Part shown: positions 24,401 through 35,221 of the stretch, piece by piece
Layout of the letters: each line of letters opens with the position of its first letter
Numbering within the stretch: the stretch's first letter is position 1
Assembly (NCBI GenBank): GCA_014529385.2
Contig: CM043966.1
Span: forward strand, 110,558,048-110,622,047
From: Adiantum capillus-veneris
Lineage: Eukaryota; Streptophyta; Polypodiopsida; Polypodiales; Pteridaceae
Length of the DNA: 64,000 bases
Direction: 5' to 3'
Position numbers and translations under genes: made by a program
The notes under the pieces: generated by a model
The model's input: the letters and a program-made list of their open reading frames with translations, nothing else
Database searches by the model: none
What the model was told of the DNA's origin: nothing

Positions 24401-24708
24401 TCCGCCGAGCTGTCAGAGGCTACATCTTGTGGCCTCACATATGTTGCTTGACCAAAGCGCCTGCGAACACATCTATTGGGTTGCAAGATTAATGCCTATT
24501 GGCCAGCGTCAGAGTCCGACGAGTTATAATTGGAAAAAACTTGATCTATAATAGATGGATTGAACTCGCGAAATTCGTGAACGTGCTGCAAAGAAACGTG
24601 TCTTGTCCGTTGCACATCATGCTTGCATTGATTACAAGGACATAAGATCCTCGTTGAGAGATAGGTGTTTCGGTTGGACAGCCCCACATCCTCATCACTA
24701 CTCATCAC
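21420..24708 (-). pseudogene. CACTA TNP2-type transposase, copy A
   Basis: Same layout as copy 1. Start at 24708 (MMSSDEDVGLSNRN), with ILCPCNQCKH; an acidic stretch around 24480-24200; the Transposase_21 core with FFECKSMAALASWHEENKYSD (23860-23470); 23368-22740, including FLDPMHIFKNVGNLLWDHL; then the DUF4218-like FEKHFPTTMLTIQVHLLFH (22540-22440). At 22189-22418 a 230-bp MITE splits the DUF4218-like part. The last long stretch ends near 21756, and weaker similarity to copy 1 runs to about 21420. The DUF4216-like segment seen in copy 1 (1787-1967 region) is deleted. Multiple frame changes make it inactive. Confidence 0.8.
22189..22418. mobile_element. 230-bp MITE in TNP2 copy A
   Basis: Terminal inverted repeats GGGTGAAAGCAT at both ends, continuing imperfectly through ATAGGTGG/AATGGTGG. 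It is flanked by TGTG on both sides (22185-22188 and 22419-22422), and copies 1 and C read straight through this point without it. No coding capacity. The superfamily is not clear from a 4-bp duplication. Confidence 0.85.
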
Positions 24709-24792
24709 GAGGGTAAAAATCTTATAACCTAGACAAAAAATCTTATAACCTAGACAAAAAATTTAATCTTCTATTGACATTCTTCTTCTTTA

Positions 24793-24823
<31 letters not shown>

Positions 24824-25189
24824 TTGTTTACACTTTAAACTACCTCACATTCTCTAGTCATGTCCAATCCCCACACACCTCGGTCTGGAGGTGCACGGAG
24901 ATCAAAACCACCGGGTTATAATCTTGTCTTTATTGGTCAATGCCTATATTTGTGGGTACAAGAAATCTACACACCCACGTGTACATGATAGTGCATGTAG
25001 TGGACAAAACCCCTTTGCCTCTTCTCTAGTTGTAGCATTTCACAACATTTTAACATCTTTTCATAGTAGATCTTTTCACACCGTTCGTCTAACTCTATTT
25101 TTTTTACCGTAATCTCGAAGGTAGACTCTAATATAGAAACTCAATCCAAAATCTTATCTTAAATCTAACCTAATTGAACATGTAGTGAT

Positions 25190-25950
25190 TAGCTCCATTG
25201 AAGGGTAAAAGACATACCAATGGGGCTACTAGCTTTGTAGATGTGAATGGGTCTCACATATACAAATACTTCAATGCAAGAGTTTAATACTCTCACCTCT
25301 CCACCCCGTCGATCCATGAACCAAGTGATAGGACATAATCCTCCTCGAAGCTGGCCTAGCCGCCACTCCCCCCGGATGGTGATGGGATAATCCTGTCTTG
25401 ATGCAAACTCTTGCTGCGTCACTTTGCTTCCACCACCTATCTGGATTGGTCATCCTCTCCTCCCTGATCCAAACATCCTCATCCAAGCATCTCCTGATCC
25501 AAGTGTCTCCTCATCCAAGCATCGTCAAGTGTATTAGGGAGGAGAGGACGACCAATCCAGACAGGCGATGGCAGCAAGAGTTTGCATCAAGACGTGATTA
25601 TCCCCGATGCACCGTCGCAATAACGATAATCCTTAGAGGCTTTATCCTGATCCCTCCAAGAGACCATGACAGACTATAGTGTGTCAAAAAACTTGTTTAC
25701 ACAACTATTGTATGTGGCCCATCACTTGCTTCCCCTCAGGGGTCATAATGGTCTCATCGGACGTACGATTGATGAGGTAGGCGTATCACTTTGGCATGTC
25801 CCTCCCGTGAACTATAGCAACCCTGTTCGATGAATACTCATCATCTAGCCTCTAGGTGACCCCGACGCAGTGTTCGGGTCACTCCTAAGCATCTGTGACG
25901 CAGTGCATGGACACCACTCTCAAACGCATAGGCAGTGTAATCCTTCGGTG
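25190..25950 (-). pseudogene. Ptta/En-Spm-type transposase fragment, copy D
   Basis: The minus strand 25486-25271 reads REERMTNPDRWWKQSDAARV and a following His/Gly stretch, the counterpart of RENPDKWKQQKEVARARV in copy A but clearly diverged. Near 25735-25690 TPEGKQVMGHI resembles the DDEGKKVISC segment. Part of the first exon is present twice in opposite orientation (25376-25481 and 25537-25632). It joins the truncated right side of copy A directly, so it is a different CACTA copy brought next to it by deletion or insertion. Confidence 0.5.
25376..25632. repeat. Inverted duplication of a CACTA transposase exon
   Basis: 25376-25481 and 25537-25632 are inverted copies of each other (for example TTGATGCAAACTCTTGCTGC on one side and GCAGCAAGAGTTTGCATCAA on the other), with a spacer of about 55 bp made of short repeated ATCCAAGCATC/TCATCC phrases. 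A transcript across it would fold into a hairpin of about 100 bp. Confidence 0.75.
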
Positions 25951-25959
25951 TACTCAAAA

Positions 25960-26175
25960 TAAACCTAAATCTAATCTAATCTAACTTAAATAAACAAAAA
26001 AATATAATCTAACATAAATCTAAATCTAACCTTATCTTAAACGATAAAAAAGAGGAAAATGGTATAACCTTTCTATCACCCAAGTGTGGTAGATTGGTTA
26101 TGCCATTTCCCTCTCAAAACAGGTAAATAACGTAAAAAAACCTAAATCTAATCTAGTATAACGTAAATCTAAATC
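25960..26175. repeat. Degenerate AATCTAACC array
   Basis: Same type as at 5600-5830: repeated AAATCTAATCTAACC-like words. It marks the upstream part of a CACTA copy. It ends directly at the left LTR at 26182. Confidence 0.65.
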
Positions 26176-26181
26176 TAACGT

Positions 26182-26947
26182 TGATAAATCACTTTTGGCG
26201 TGTACAAAGTAGCGTTTATATGCATGGTCATATGTACAAAAGGATGTAAATACATGCATTTGGGAGCTTTGCAAAGTGGTTTCAAGTTCGAAAAAAGGTG
26301 CAACATGTGCACATTGTAAATATGCGTGCTTGCGTGTCGGCAGTCGGACACATTTACATACCCGTGTAGGGTATTGAGGCCTTGGATATGGTTTTAGGTG
26401 GCTTATTTTTTAGCTCTAGATAATGTGTTTGAGCAATTTAGAATGTAAATAATTCAAGTGACAAGTATGGGTACTCTCATCCGCTCGAGAAGTTTAGGAC
26501 ATGCAGTACCTGTCTGTTACGGTGCCTGATCTGCGGCGATGCGTGCACGGCCCTAGAAGTGGTCAAAAATAGAATTAGGGGATTTGTAAAAGTGCTTTGG
26601 GTATTGAGGATCAAGCGTACAAAATATGGTGAATTTTGGAGTCCGTTTGGGGTTTTTTCCTGCAAAAAATACCCGCGAGGGGTCAAAATTGGCCAAAATT
26701 GGGCCAAAAAAGGTCCAAAAATGGTCAAAAAAGGTGTGAAAATGGCTAGAAATTGACACATCACTCACGGTGCCGTGAGTGTTGAGGCTGCGGAGAACTT
26801 TTGAAGTACAATATCAGCACTTTCACCTCTGTGTGTGTGGGAGGAAGCAGGGTTCCTACAGGTGGTCTAGTGCAATTCCGTCACGTTCGCGTCCTGTTTT
26901 CGAGTGTGTGGAGGAGTGAATGAGAGATTTCTCTCTTCAATTTTGCA
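26182..26947 (+). repeat. Left LTR of the non-coding element
   Basis: Starts TGATAAATCAC and ends TTTTGCA. Near-identical in layout to 28488-29238, including the GGTCAAAA-rich block at 26660-26740. Confidence 0.7.
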
Positions 26948-27514
26948 CTTGGAAGAGTCTATGGAAGTTATGAGGTTTCCATAGATGTGTGTGTGCAAGG
27001 AATTGAGTGAAGAAGGTGCGGCTTTCTGCAAGACTATGTGACCCTATATCGGTGCCATTAGGGTTGGCGCTACTCCAAAGAGTCCAACTGAGTGGAGTTT
27101 GGTGAAGCTTTTGCAATGGTTTGAGAGTGTTCATTTGTGTCTGGAGTTTTTGGGTTTTTATGGTTTTTCTTGTATATTTTGGTCACCATCAAGCGTGATT
27201 TCAAGTGTTGATCACCTCGACTCACCTTGTAGTGTTTGCGGGCAGGCAAGGGCTTGTAGGTCGAGGCCTTTGGAGTTGGAATTGAGCTTGTGGGTAGAGC
27301 TTTCAGGTGATTTTGAGTGGTGGTGTTGTGGGTTGGAATTCAAGTAAACTTCTTGTGTGGTGTTGAGTTGTCTGGGTGTGTGAGTGTGCGCACGACGTCT
27401 TTTGCTCCATCATCCTTTGGCGATCCCGCTGGGGAGCGAAAATTGCTGGTTGTGCACCCAAAATTTGGATTTTGAGCACTGATGTACACAAATTGTGGAT
27501 GTTGAAGGCAGTCT

Positions 27515-27849
27515 CAAAAAGCGGAAACTGTTTTTCAGGTATGTACGCAGTTCGCGAACGATAACTTAAAATCGGTGCAGAATTTGAAAAAACTTCCTTC
27601 TGCAAAGTTGTAGACCACATCGATTCCGATCCCTTCTACGAGTAGTTTCTGCAAAATCATTTTAGATAAGGAAAAAATTGAAAACAAAAACGTACTGCTC
27701 TGATACCATGTTGAGAGAGAAGGAGAGAGCACAGAAATAGAACCCAAAGTGTGTAGAATACACACATGAGATGATGTATATATAGAGGGGACTTGGGTGC
27801 CATATATAGAGAAGCCATATATTGAGTAGCTTCATATATAAGCTCAACA
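27515..27849 (-). mobile_element. Fragment of the satellite-bearing LTR element
   Basis: Minus strand: LTR at 27849-27709 (TGTTGAG...CTCAACA), primer site TGGTATCAGAGCA (minus of 27696-27708), then just over one unit of the 171-bp satellite, ending near 27515. The other LTR is missing. Confidence 0.8.
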
Positions 27850-28487
27850 ACTTCAACGTATATGTTTAGGACATATTCCTTTATCTGTGAAGATCCTAAT
27901 TGGTAGTTTAGCGAGTCTTGGGCTAGTTGGCATGATGAAGACTTGATTATAAGGTGCTATGTGACCTTTGTATGCATGTTTCCAATTTTTCAAGTGGAAA
28001 ATGTCTTATGTGGAAGAAGAAGAATCTGCTAGTGATAGCATTTTTGGAGAGAATTTTCAATTTCGGAGTGGATTTGTTAATGCTTGGAGTGATGATCTCT
28101 TAGACATAAGAATGAAGAGCAGCTGATGCGTCAGGAAGATGATGTGCAATTTATGGTTGTCAATAGAATGGGATCTAATTATGAGATGCATTTTGAGGTA
28201 TCTATGGTTCTGAATGATTGTGATAGCTTCTAGTGTGAGATGGCGTGTAGCAACCTTCGAGGTGATTTATATCATGCTTGGGATCCAGGTGGACAATGGC
28301 ATTTTGGCAAGAACAAGGATGTTATTTTCTTTGATAGGGTAGCCTGCTTGAGCATGTAGTTGGTTCTATGTGGATGTCTAAGTTTCCCTATGATCCGGGA
28401 GGAAGTTTGCAATCATTTCTATAGGTTTTTTTGTCACAATTTGATGCAAGTGTTGAGCATAAATGCTCAACTAGGGTTGGGCAATGA

Positions 28488-29238
28488 TGATAAATCACTT
28501 TTTGCGTGTACAAAGTAGCGTTTATATGCATGTTCATATGTACAAAAGGATGTAAATACATGCATTCAGGAGCTTTGCAAAGTGGTTTCAAGTTCGAAAA
28601 AAGGTGCAACGTGTGCACATTGTACATATGCGTGCTTGTGTGTCGACAGCCGGACACATGTACATGCCCGTATAGGGTATCGGGGCCTTGGATATGGTTC
28701 TAGGTGGCTTATTTTGGCTCTAGATAATGTGTTCAAGCTAGAATGTAAATAATTCAAGTGACAAGTATGGGTACTGTCATCCGCTCGAGAAGTTTGGGAC
28801 ATGCAGTAACTGTCTATTTACGGTGCCTGATCTGCGGCGATGCGTGCACCGCCCTAGAAGTGGTCAAAAAAAGAATTTGGGGATGTGGAAAAGTGCTTTG
28901 GGTATCTAGGATCAAGTGTACAAAATATGGTGAATTTTGGAGTCTATTTGGGGTTTTTCCTGCAAAAAATGCCCGCCATGGGTCAAAAATGGCCAAAACT
29001 GGGCCAAAAAAGGTCAAAAAAGGTGTGAAAATGGCTTGAAATTGACACATCACTCATGGTGCCATGAGTGTTGAGGCTGAGGGAGAAATTTTGAAGTACA
29101 ATATCAGCACTTTCACCTCTGTGTGTGTGGGAGGAAGCAGGGTTCCTACAGGTGGTCAGTGTAGTCCCCGTCGCGTTCGCGTCTGTTTTCGAGTGGTGTG
29201 GAGGAGTGAATGAGAGCTTTCTCTCTTTCAATTTTGCA
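28488..29238 (+). repeat. Right LTR of the non-coding element
   Basis: Begins TGATAAATCAC after a G-rich stretch (CTAGGGTTGGGC) that could serve as polypurine tract, and ends TTTTGCA at 29238, directly followed by copia coding DNA. Confidence 0.7.
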
Positions 29239-29602
29239 CCTAAATGTTCATGCTAACTCCCACGTGAGCTCTTGGGCCTCTCTTCATTATCCCAAGTTTT
29301 GTGGGGTCAACTGTTACCTGTCATCATGCACTCGTTTCGATCTCTGTTACATCGGCCATATTATATCTAGATCTATGTCACAGCCATGCAAAGCACACAA
29401 GCAAGCCGCAAAACACACACTTCGCTACCTACCCACCACCAAACACTATGCTCTCGCCTATGCTTATGATCCCACTGCACCCATCCCCTGAGTGGCTATG
29501 TCAACACTAGTTGGACAGGGGATGATCCCCATTGCTTCTCCATAGGTGGATATGTATTCTCTCTTTCAGGTGCACCCACATCTTGCCAAACAAAGCGACA
29601 AT
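29239..29602 (+). pseudogene. Copia reverse transcriptase/RNase H, 5' piece
   Basis: The plus strand codes for the end of a Ty1/copia reverse transcriptase region (SLHYPKFCG, then SMSQPCKAHKQAAKHTLRYL) and, after a frame change near 29490, the start of RNase H (DDPHCFSIGGYVFSLSG). It stops at 29602, where the CACTA left terminus begins. The continuation is at 60306; the frame runs through the junction once one AAT is removed. Most of the copia gene (gag, integrase, earlier RT) is not in the window. Confidence 0.8.
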
Positions 29603-29870
29603 CACTACAAGAGGTTGTGTACACTTGTGACGTTGTTAGAGATGGAAATACATTGGGTTTTTATACTCCCTGGTTTTGCTAAGATCGTTGCTAGCAGCGT
29701 CGATACGGGAACGTCGCTATGAGCATCGCTATAACCGTTCTATATGTGTCGCTATTTCCGTCGCTATATAGCGACACCTATACCTATAGCGACGTTTACA
29801 TGCCACCTTTAGCGATGTTCATAGCAACGCTGCAGAGCCTTATATAGGGACACTTATAGCGACACCCGAG
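29603..29870 (+). repeat. CACTA left terminus and subterminal repeats, copy C
   Basis: CACTACAAGAGGT at the end, then about ten CGTCGCTA/TAGCGACG-like words in both directions. It is close to copy A (17949-18190) in order and spacing. Confidence 0.85.
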
Positions 29871-29879
29871 AGAAAACAA

Positions 29880-30010
29880 ATTTGGTGGTAGGGCATTGAA
29901 TGCTCTGCCACCCATCAACCATATTGAATGTTTCAATAATAGAGTAAACCTAAATGAATCCAAGATAAGCCCAGATTCACCTTTGAAAGAAAGTGCAAGC
30001 TTAGATATAG
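29880..30010. other. About 130-bp insertion relative to copy A
   Basis: Copy A goes straight from the subterminal repeats to the CAATATAGCC/CAATATAACC phrase, whereas copy C has about 130 extra bases starting TTTGGTGGTAGGGC. There are no clear terminal repeats. Confidence 0.45.
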
Positions 30011-30297
30011 ACCCAAAGTAGTCACCCACACAACAATATAGCCATTAACTCCATCATCCATAGTATTGTTTGCATAATAAAGATACAAAACTGACAAAAA
30101 TAAATTGATGAAAGTAAATCAATGACAATTGTACACATCATAGGCAAAATCACTTGATTGTCAAACTTTGCAAATGTAATAGTTACAACACCATTGTCAT
30201 TATTGAAAAAATACACATGGTTTTCCATTAGTTACAAAAAGATGTATAAACGACATCTCATAATACATATGCTATGACAAAAGGAAACTAATGCTAT

Positions 30298-31400
30298 CTA
30301 GCTACGCCTAAACTGACGTCGTCTAATCAGACGTCTCATCGCCTCGAAGCGACGTATCAGTCGAATTCTGAAAAAAAAACAATAAGACAACTTTCTGTAA
30401 GTATAAACATATAATTTACAAAAGAATACAACAAATAGAAAAGAGTAAACCCTAATACTAACCATGCCACCGCGAGAACTCGGAATGTCCATCAGGGCGT
30501 TTAAGCCCTTCTTGCTTGGGTACTCGGCATCGTACGGTGTGGAGTCACGTCCTGTCATCGACCACTATCAAAACATACAAAGAACCATTATGTTAGAATT
30601 TCAAAACCCCTAGACCCTAAACTATCAAACCTAAAGAGCAATGCAAAAACACTTACAAAATCGGCCTCAAATAATGCCCACCTGCCGCTCCCCAAGTGGT
30701 GCGAGCTCCCTACCTCTACTTGTGCTTTGGATGCCTCCTATGTAGTGTCTAAACACCTCATAGAAACAACCATGGATGAACGAGATCACCTTATTGCCTT
30801 CATCATCCAAGATGATGCCGCGTTGAAGTCGACGGAGTAAGGCAAGCCCTCTCACCGATGACGCGTGAACCTGGGTGTCCCAGCAAGGGTCTCTAGCGGC
30901 GTGTCGATGGGGGTAGGGACGTCAGGTCTCTCCACTGGAGTCTGGGTCCCAAAGCGAGGAGTGTCGACTGGGGTGACTTCTGGAGGAGTAGGTAGTGGTG
31001 TGTAGCTGCTAGGAACGGCCGTCAACCACACAAAACCTGGCGTAGATGGCGATGTCGTGGCTCATGTGGGGGTAGGCAAAGAAGGGGAGGGTAAAGAGCT
31101 TCGTCGAACACGAGGCGGTGTCGAGGCATTGGCGGAGGCATCCCCACAACAACCGTCACCGCCGACCACCACCACTAGAGCGTTAGTGCCTAGACGAGTG
31201 TGAAGATCGTCTCGTCGACATCGAAGCTTCGGAGCGCGCTGAATGCTCCGAAATAGAGGGAGATGCTAAAGAAGTAGTAACACTTGATGATGGTGCTCCA
31301 GAGCGATGACGATCCACGTACCACTGCCTCTGCTGAGATGACAAAGAAGAAAGAAACTCATCATCATCTATACCTGCATTAAAGACATGAACATTTAATC
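30298..31400 (-). pseudogene. Plant transposase of Ptta/En-Spm type, copy C (shortened)
   Basis: C-terminal piece at 30558-30298 (MTGRDSTPYDAEYPSKKGLN, matching copy A 18736-18470). An internal piece at 30855-30667 includes IILDDEGNKVISFIHG. The N-terminal region near 31370-31000 matches copy A at the DNA level (the pro/thr-rich part). Between 30740 and 30850 the segment joins directly to the GCCTCC... stretch, so the WDDRFNEDMM and KYRVIVKYG parts are deleted. The start would lie near 31372. Frameshifts are present; it is not active. Confidence 0.55.
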
Positions 31401-31438
31401 TTAATATTGATTGAATGGAGAAGAAAACATGGACAAGT

Positions 31439-31462
31439 AGAGAGAGAGAGAGAGAGAGAGAG
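31439..31462. repeat. GA microsatellite
   Basis: Short GA run upstream of the Ptta-type gene, in the same place as 20722-20754 in copy A. Confidence 0.85.
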
Positions 31463-31508
31463 GACTCCTAGAGGGGGAGAGATTCCTGTGTAGAGAGATT
31501 TTGTTGAA

Positions 31509-31806
31509 ATTCTGTGAATTTGTAAAAGCAATGCGCTCTGAGTGAGATGGAGACTGAAGCTGCAATCGTGAAGGTCTGCTCATAGATGCTGCTTGTCCCA
31601 CCGCTAGATCTAGTTGCTTGGGTGAAAGAGACGCTAAGAAGTACTACTAACTATCGTCTCTTTCACCTGATCAACTAGATCTAGCGGTGGGACGAGCATC
31701 ATCTATGAGCAGACCTTCACGATTGGAGCTTGAGTCTCCATCGCACTCGGAGCGCAGTGCTTGTTGTCCCTGCTTGTGAGAATATACCTAGAGCTTACGT
31801 ACCTGG
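31509..31806. mobile_element. Fold-back insertion with 102-bp arms
   Basis: Arms 31532-31633 and 31655-31756 are inverted copies differing at about 9 of 102 positions, with a 21-base loop. Copy A lacks the whole block: its sequence around 20770-20785 joins the two flanks (GTTGA and GTGGACGCAAAGACC). This makes it a separate insertion of about 300 bp. There is no coding capacity, and no clear short target duplication was found. Confidence 0.75.
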
Positions 31807-31974
31807 AGTGGACGCAAAGACCATTAAATACAATGACGCAATGATGCATATAGACAAGAATGGACAAAAAGCCACGTGAATATAATATGTATTATAAAAC
31901 GAAGCAAAATTGTTCAAATACAATATTTATGGCTTCAAGAGGTTCCTCTCTCATCCTCGCAAAGCTCAGCATAT

Positions 31975-32170
31975 AGGAAAGTGGATCAAACTCACCCAGG
32001 TAAAGTACATGAAAGAGCTTCTCACTTATTATGGCATGAGTAATGTTCTCCTAAATTTAGCTCCCTTCCTCTCAACCATAACTTAGCACCTAAATTTCAT
32101 GCATACACTCCCACTGATGAGCTCTATTGGCCCTCTCTTCATTATCCCAAGTTTGTGGGGTCTCTCTCTC
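31975..32170 (+). pseudogene. Small copia reverse transcriptase fragment
   Basis: The plus strand reads VKYMKELLTYYGMSN and, after a stop or frame change, HYPKF-like text (near 32140) that also occurs at 29280. This is the end of a copia RT domain. It lies between the two CACTA genes and is absent from copy A, so it came in as an insertion or by repair. Confidence 0.6.
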
Positions 32171-32199
32171 ATCCTCTCATGATGCTATGCATGACTTAT

Positions 32200-35054
32200 A
32201 CTACAACCAACAAAGATTATGACTGGCCGTGCAAACATCTAGAAAGTCACTAGTCGTACATTGAAAACTTACCTTGGTTGCGCAACCCCAAGAGTACTCT
32301 CACTCCTCCTCTGTCACTTCTTCACCACACATTGTGTGCTTTTCAATTGGTTGTGCAACCATCTTAAGCTCATGAATGTTGGTAGGCTCTCCAGACCTGT
32401 CGGATAGTGCATAGTGGTCATCTTCCCCGTCTCCACTCATTTCGTGCTCTTTGTCGCTGTTTCTTTGCATCCTCATATTGTGAAATCCACTTTTGCATCA
32501 CTGATTGTGAAGCATGCAAAATCGATGATTTTAGCCTCTAGATCTTCCATCATCTTCTTCTCAATACCGAGATTGCACATGACAATCCCAGATATGCTCA
32601 TCCCTCTATGGTTTGCCATAGCGTGTCCCGGGATTTATCAAATCCGTCTAGCCACTCTCTAATGTAAACTAGGGACTCTGATACCAGCCAACCTTCTGCC
32701 ATGCTACCCTCCGGACGTGCCTTCTGACGCACATATCCCTTCATAATTTTCATGAAACATTCTAAAAATAACATCCATCTGGAATGTACTGTGCCAGCTA
32801 TTTCCACCTCATCAACTATGTGAACAAGAAGATGCACCTAAATGGTTAGCATGGTAGTAGGAAAGTGTTTCTCAAACATGCACACAACCTCCACAGCGTT
32901 TATTTTGGTTGATGGTATGGAGTCTACATAGATCTCCTTTTGTGAGATCCATTGCACCAACTTTGCAAGTTCGTAGATCGTGTTTACGGACGTCAAGAGA
33001 CAAACATTCTTCAATGGCCACCAGTAAAATAAACTGCAAAACACGTGTAGCAATGATATTAAATTCTCCACACGAATTTGTTACACAATTTTCACTATGA
33101 TATATTCCACTTCAAACATACCTGACACATTTTATACCAGTCGTGTGACTTCAAACCGGTAAGCTTTCCTTCTCTAGTAAAACACGTTTCGGAGCGAGTG
33201 CATTATGCCAGTGGGGGTCCGCACAGATTGAATGGTCTCTTTTAATTTGTGTTCTTGGGCTCCTGTGAAAATCCATGGTGCTTTAGGGAGTTTTATCGAT
33301 CTATCAGACGCTATCTACGGCCAATATTTCTCCATATGATCCACATTTCTAAGGTCAACCCTGGATCACAAAGTATCTTTCTTGCCGATCAGATGGTTCC
33401 ATAGCAGATTACCCACATTCTTCAATATGTGCATTGGATCAAGAAAGTGATTGATCACAAGTCGGGGCCATTATGGAAATTCGTACCATAGAGAGAGTCT
33501 CTTCATTCCTGTGGGCAAATCTTCATCACACATCTCCTTCCGCTCTAACCATGCTTGTGCAGATATCCTCGATGGCTCTCTTCCCAAAAAGACGTGTAAC
33601 ACATGATTCTCTGGAAGATACGCTTGATGACCTTCCTAGATTTTCTTCTTCAATGAGGGAGCCCGACGTGCATTCAGTTTAGGTCCACATGTGACACATG
33701 CTCTGTATCCACTTGTTTGAAGCCCTACATGTATACACATGATAATAGGTAAGCTTGAGAAAAACCAAGATTTACAGTGTTTGAATTTGAGTGTAAATCA
33801 CCTTAGCAGTCTATTAGTCCGGGATAGTCATGCATGGTCCACATTAGAATTCCTCTGATCAAAGAATTCCGTCGACGTGTGTGTCGGCTCATATCCACCA
33901 CTTCTATGTTAATCCACAATTGTTGTAGCTCTTCCAATAGTGGACGAAGATACACATCCATATTCTTCACTTTATACCGCCCTGGCACAATCAATCTTAG
34001 CCATAGGTGTCCCTTCTTCGTAGTCAACCACGGGGGAATGCTGTAGTTGACGATGAAAACGGGTCATACACTATAAGATGTTGATCTTTGACAAAATGGA
34101 TTTATGCCATCCATATCTAGGCCTAGGTGCAAATTTCGAGCTTCCCTAGCAAAATCCAACCATGTTTCATCTATATGTTTCCAGGCTGCGCAATCTGCAA
34201 GAATCCGTAGCACACCATCCGAAGATTTATTCTCCTCATGCCATGATTCTAGGGCAGCCATGAACTTACATTCAAAGAAATGCTTGATGCGAGGAAGCTG
34301 AGGAAAATGTCGCAAAACCTTTGGTGGAATTTTTGTTCCGTGGAGATCTACTCGATATCTCTTGGAATCACATTTCGGACACTTCTCCATGTCTATGTAT
34401 TCCCCTCTAAGAAGAATGCAGTCGTTAGGATAAGCGTGGATCGAATTGTAATCCATCCTCAAGTTTTGAAAGATCTTCCTTACTTCCTCTCTAGAATCTG
34501 GCATCACATTATCAGCTGGCAGTATGTGCTCTTTGAGCAATCTACATAGCGAAAAAAATGCGGTACAGTTGTGTAAAAATCTATCAAATCATTATACATC
34601 TAGAATTTTTTATTAAAGTAAACACATTGTAGTAGATCACCTGAAAAGCACTCTGACGCTAGTGTCACTCCATCTAAACTTTGTCTGTATGTTGAGAAGA
34701 ACCAGGAGCGCCTTTAATCTAGACACACTTGCTCCATCATACAATGGCGTATCGGCTTCACTTTTCATATCATCATAGATAAGCCTTTCTGAATCCATGA
34801 TCGTCTCGATCATTTCATCGATCTTGGGCTCAAACATTGCCTCGTTGGGAATGTGGTCTGCATGATCATCTCCTGAGCTATCAGAGGCTACATCTTGTGG
34901 CCTCACATATGCTACTTGACCAAAACGCCTACGAACACGTCTATTGGGTTGCAAAGATTGCTACCTGTTGGCCAACGTCAGAGTCCGACGAGTTATAATT
35001 GCAACAACTCGATCTATAATAGATGGATCGAACTCACCAATCTTGAAAACGTTG
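32200..35054 (-). pseudogene. CACTA TNP2-type transposase, copy C (5' end cut)
   Basis: Same domain order as copies 1 and A: acidic N-terminal part (34954-34637), Transposase_21 core with PNDCILLRGEYIDMEKCPKC (34540-34064), DUF4218-like region with CMFEKHFPTTMLTI (33071-32838), and ECFMKIMKG and EGSMAEGWL (32837-32598). The first exon should continue past 35054 to a start like MSSDND, but it is cut by the 5' LTR of a gypsy element at 35055, and the missing first 60 or so codons are not found elsewhere. Frame changes are also present. Confidence 0.8.
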
Positions 35055-35207
35055 TGCCAGGACACCGGCAAGGCTGGACTAGACAAGGGCAAGGTCGGGC
35101 TAGGCAGTGTGGAAAGGGAGTCCCACTAGGGCAAAGGGCCAGGGGCCATGCTATATAGTGGGTGGTTGGGAGGTGGACTCCTAGGTTCAAGTTCCCCTTG
35201 TCTAGCA
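35055..35207 (+). repeat. 5' LTR of the plus-strand gypsy element (153 bp)
   Basis: TGCCAGGACACC... to ...TCTAGCA (TG...CA). The first 97 bases match the 3' LTR piece at 45284-45381 with scattered changes. This is very short for a gypsy LTR, but the primer site two bases downstream supports the end. Confidence 0.8.
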
Positions 35208-35208
35208 T

Positions 35209-35221
35209 TGGTATCAAGAGC
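35209..35221 (+). other. Primer binding site (initiator Met tRNA)
   Basis: TGGTATCAAGAGC, the common TGGTATCAGAGC with one extra A, two bases after the LTR end. Confidence 0.75.

Larger units (their letters stand above)
17949..25170 (-). mobile_element. CACTA transposon copy A, left end intact, right end lost
   Basis: The left terminus reads CTCTACAAGAGGTTGTG at 17949, one base different from the CACTACAAGAGG end of copy C. Next come subterminal repeats (17949-18190), a Ptta/En-Spm-type gene (18470-20660, minus), a TNP2 gene (21420-24708, minus) and the usual upstream CT run and GTGCACCTC block (24720-25170). No right terminus follows; similarity ends near 25170, where another CACTA fragment begins. 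It sits inside the TNP2 gene of copy B. Confidence 0.8.
26182..29238 (+). mobile_element. Non-coding LTR retrotransposon with about 760-bp LTRs
   Basis: Two direct repeats, 26182-26947 and 28488-29238, both beginning TGATAAATCAC and ending TTTTGCA (TG...CA), flank a 1.54-kb interior with no gag or pol. The LTR copies differ by scattered substitutions and small indels. The usual tRNA-Met primer site is absent after the left LTR. No matching 5-bp target duplication is seen (AACGT versus CCTAA), and the two flanks are different elements, so it may be a recombinant. The interior is interrupted by a satellite-bearing LTR fragment (27515-27849). A coding-like stretch around 28110-28330 was not identified. 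Confidence 0.65.
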
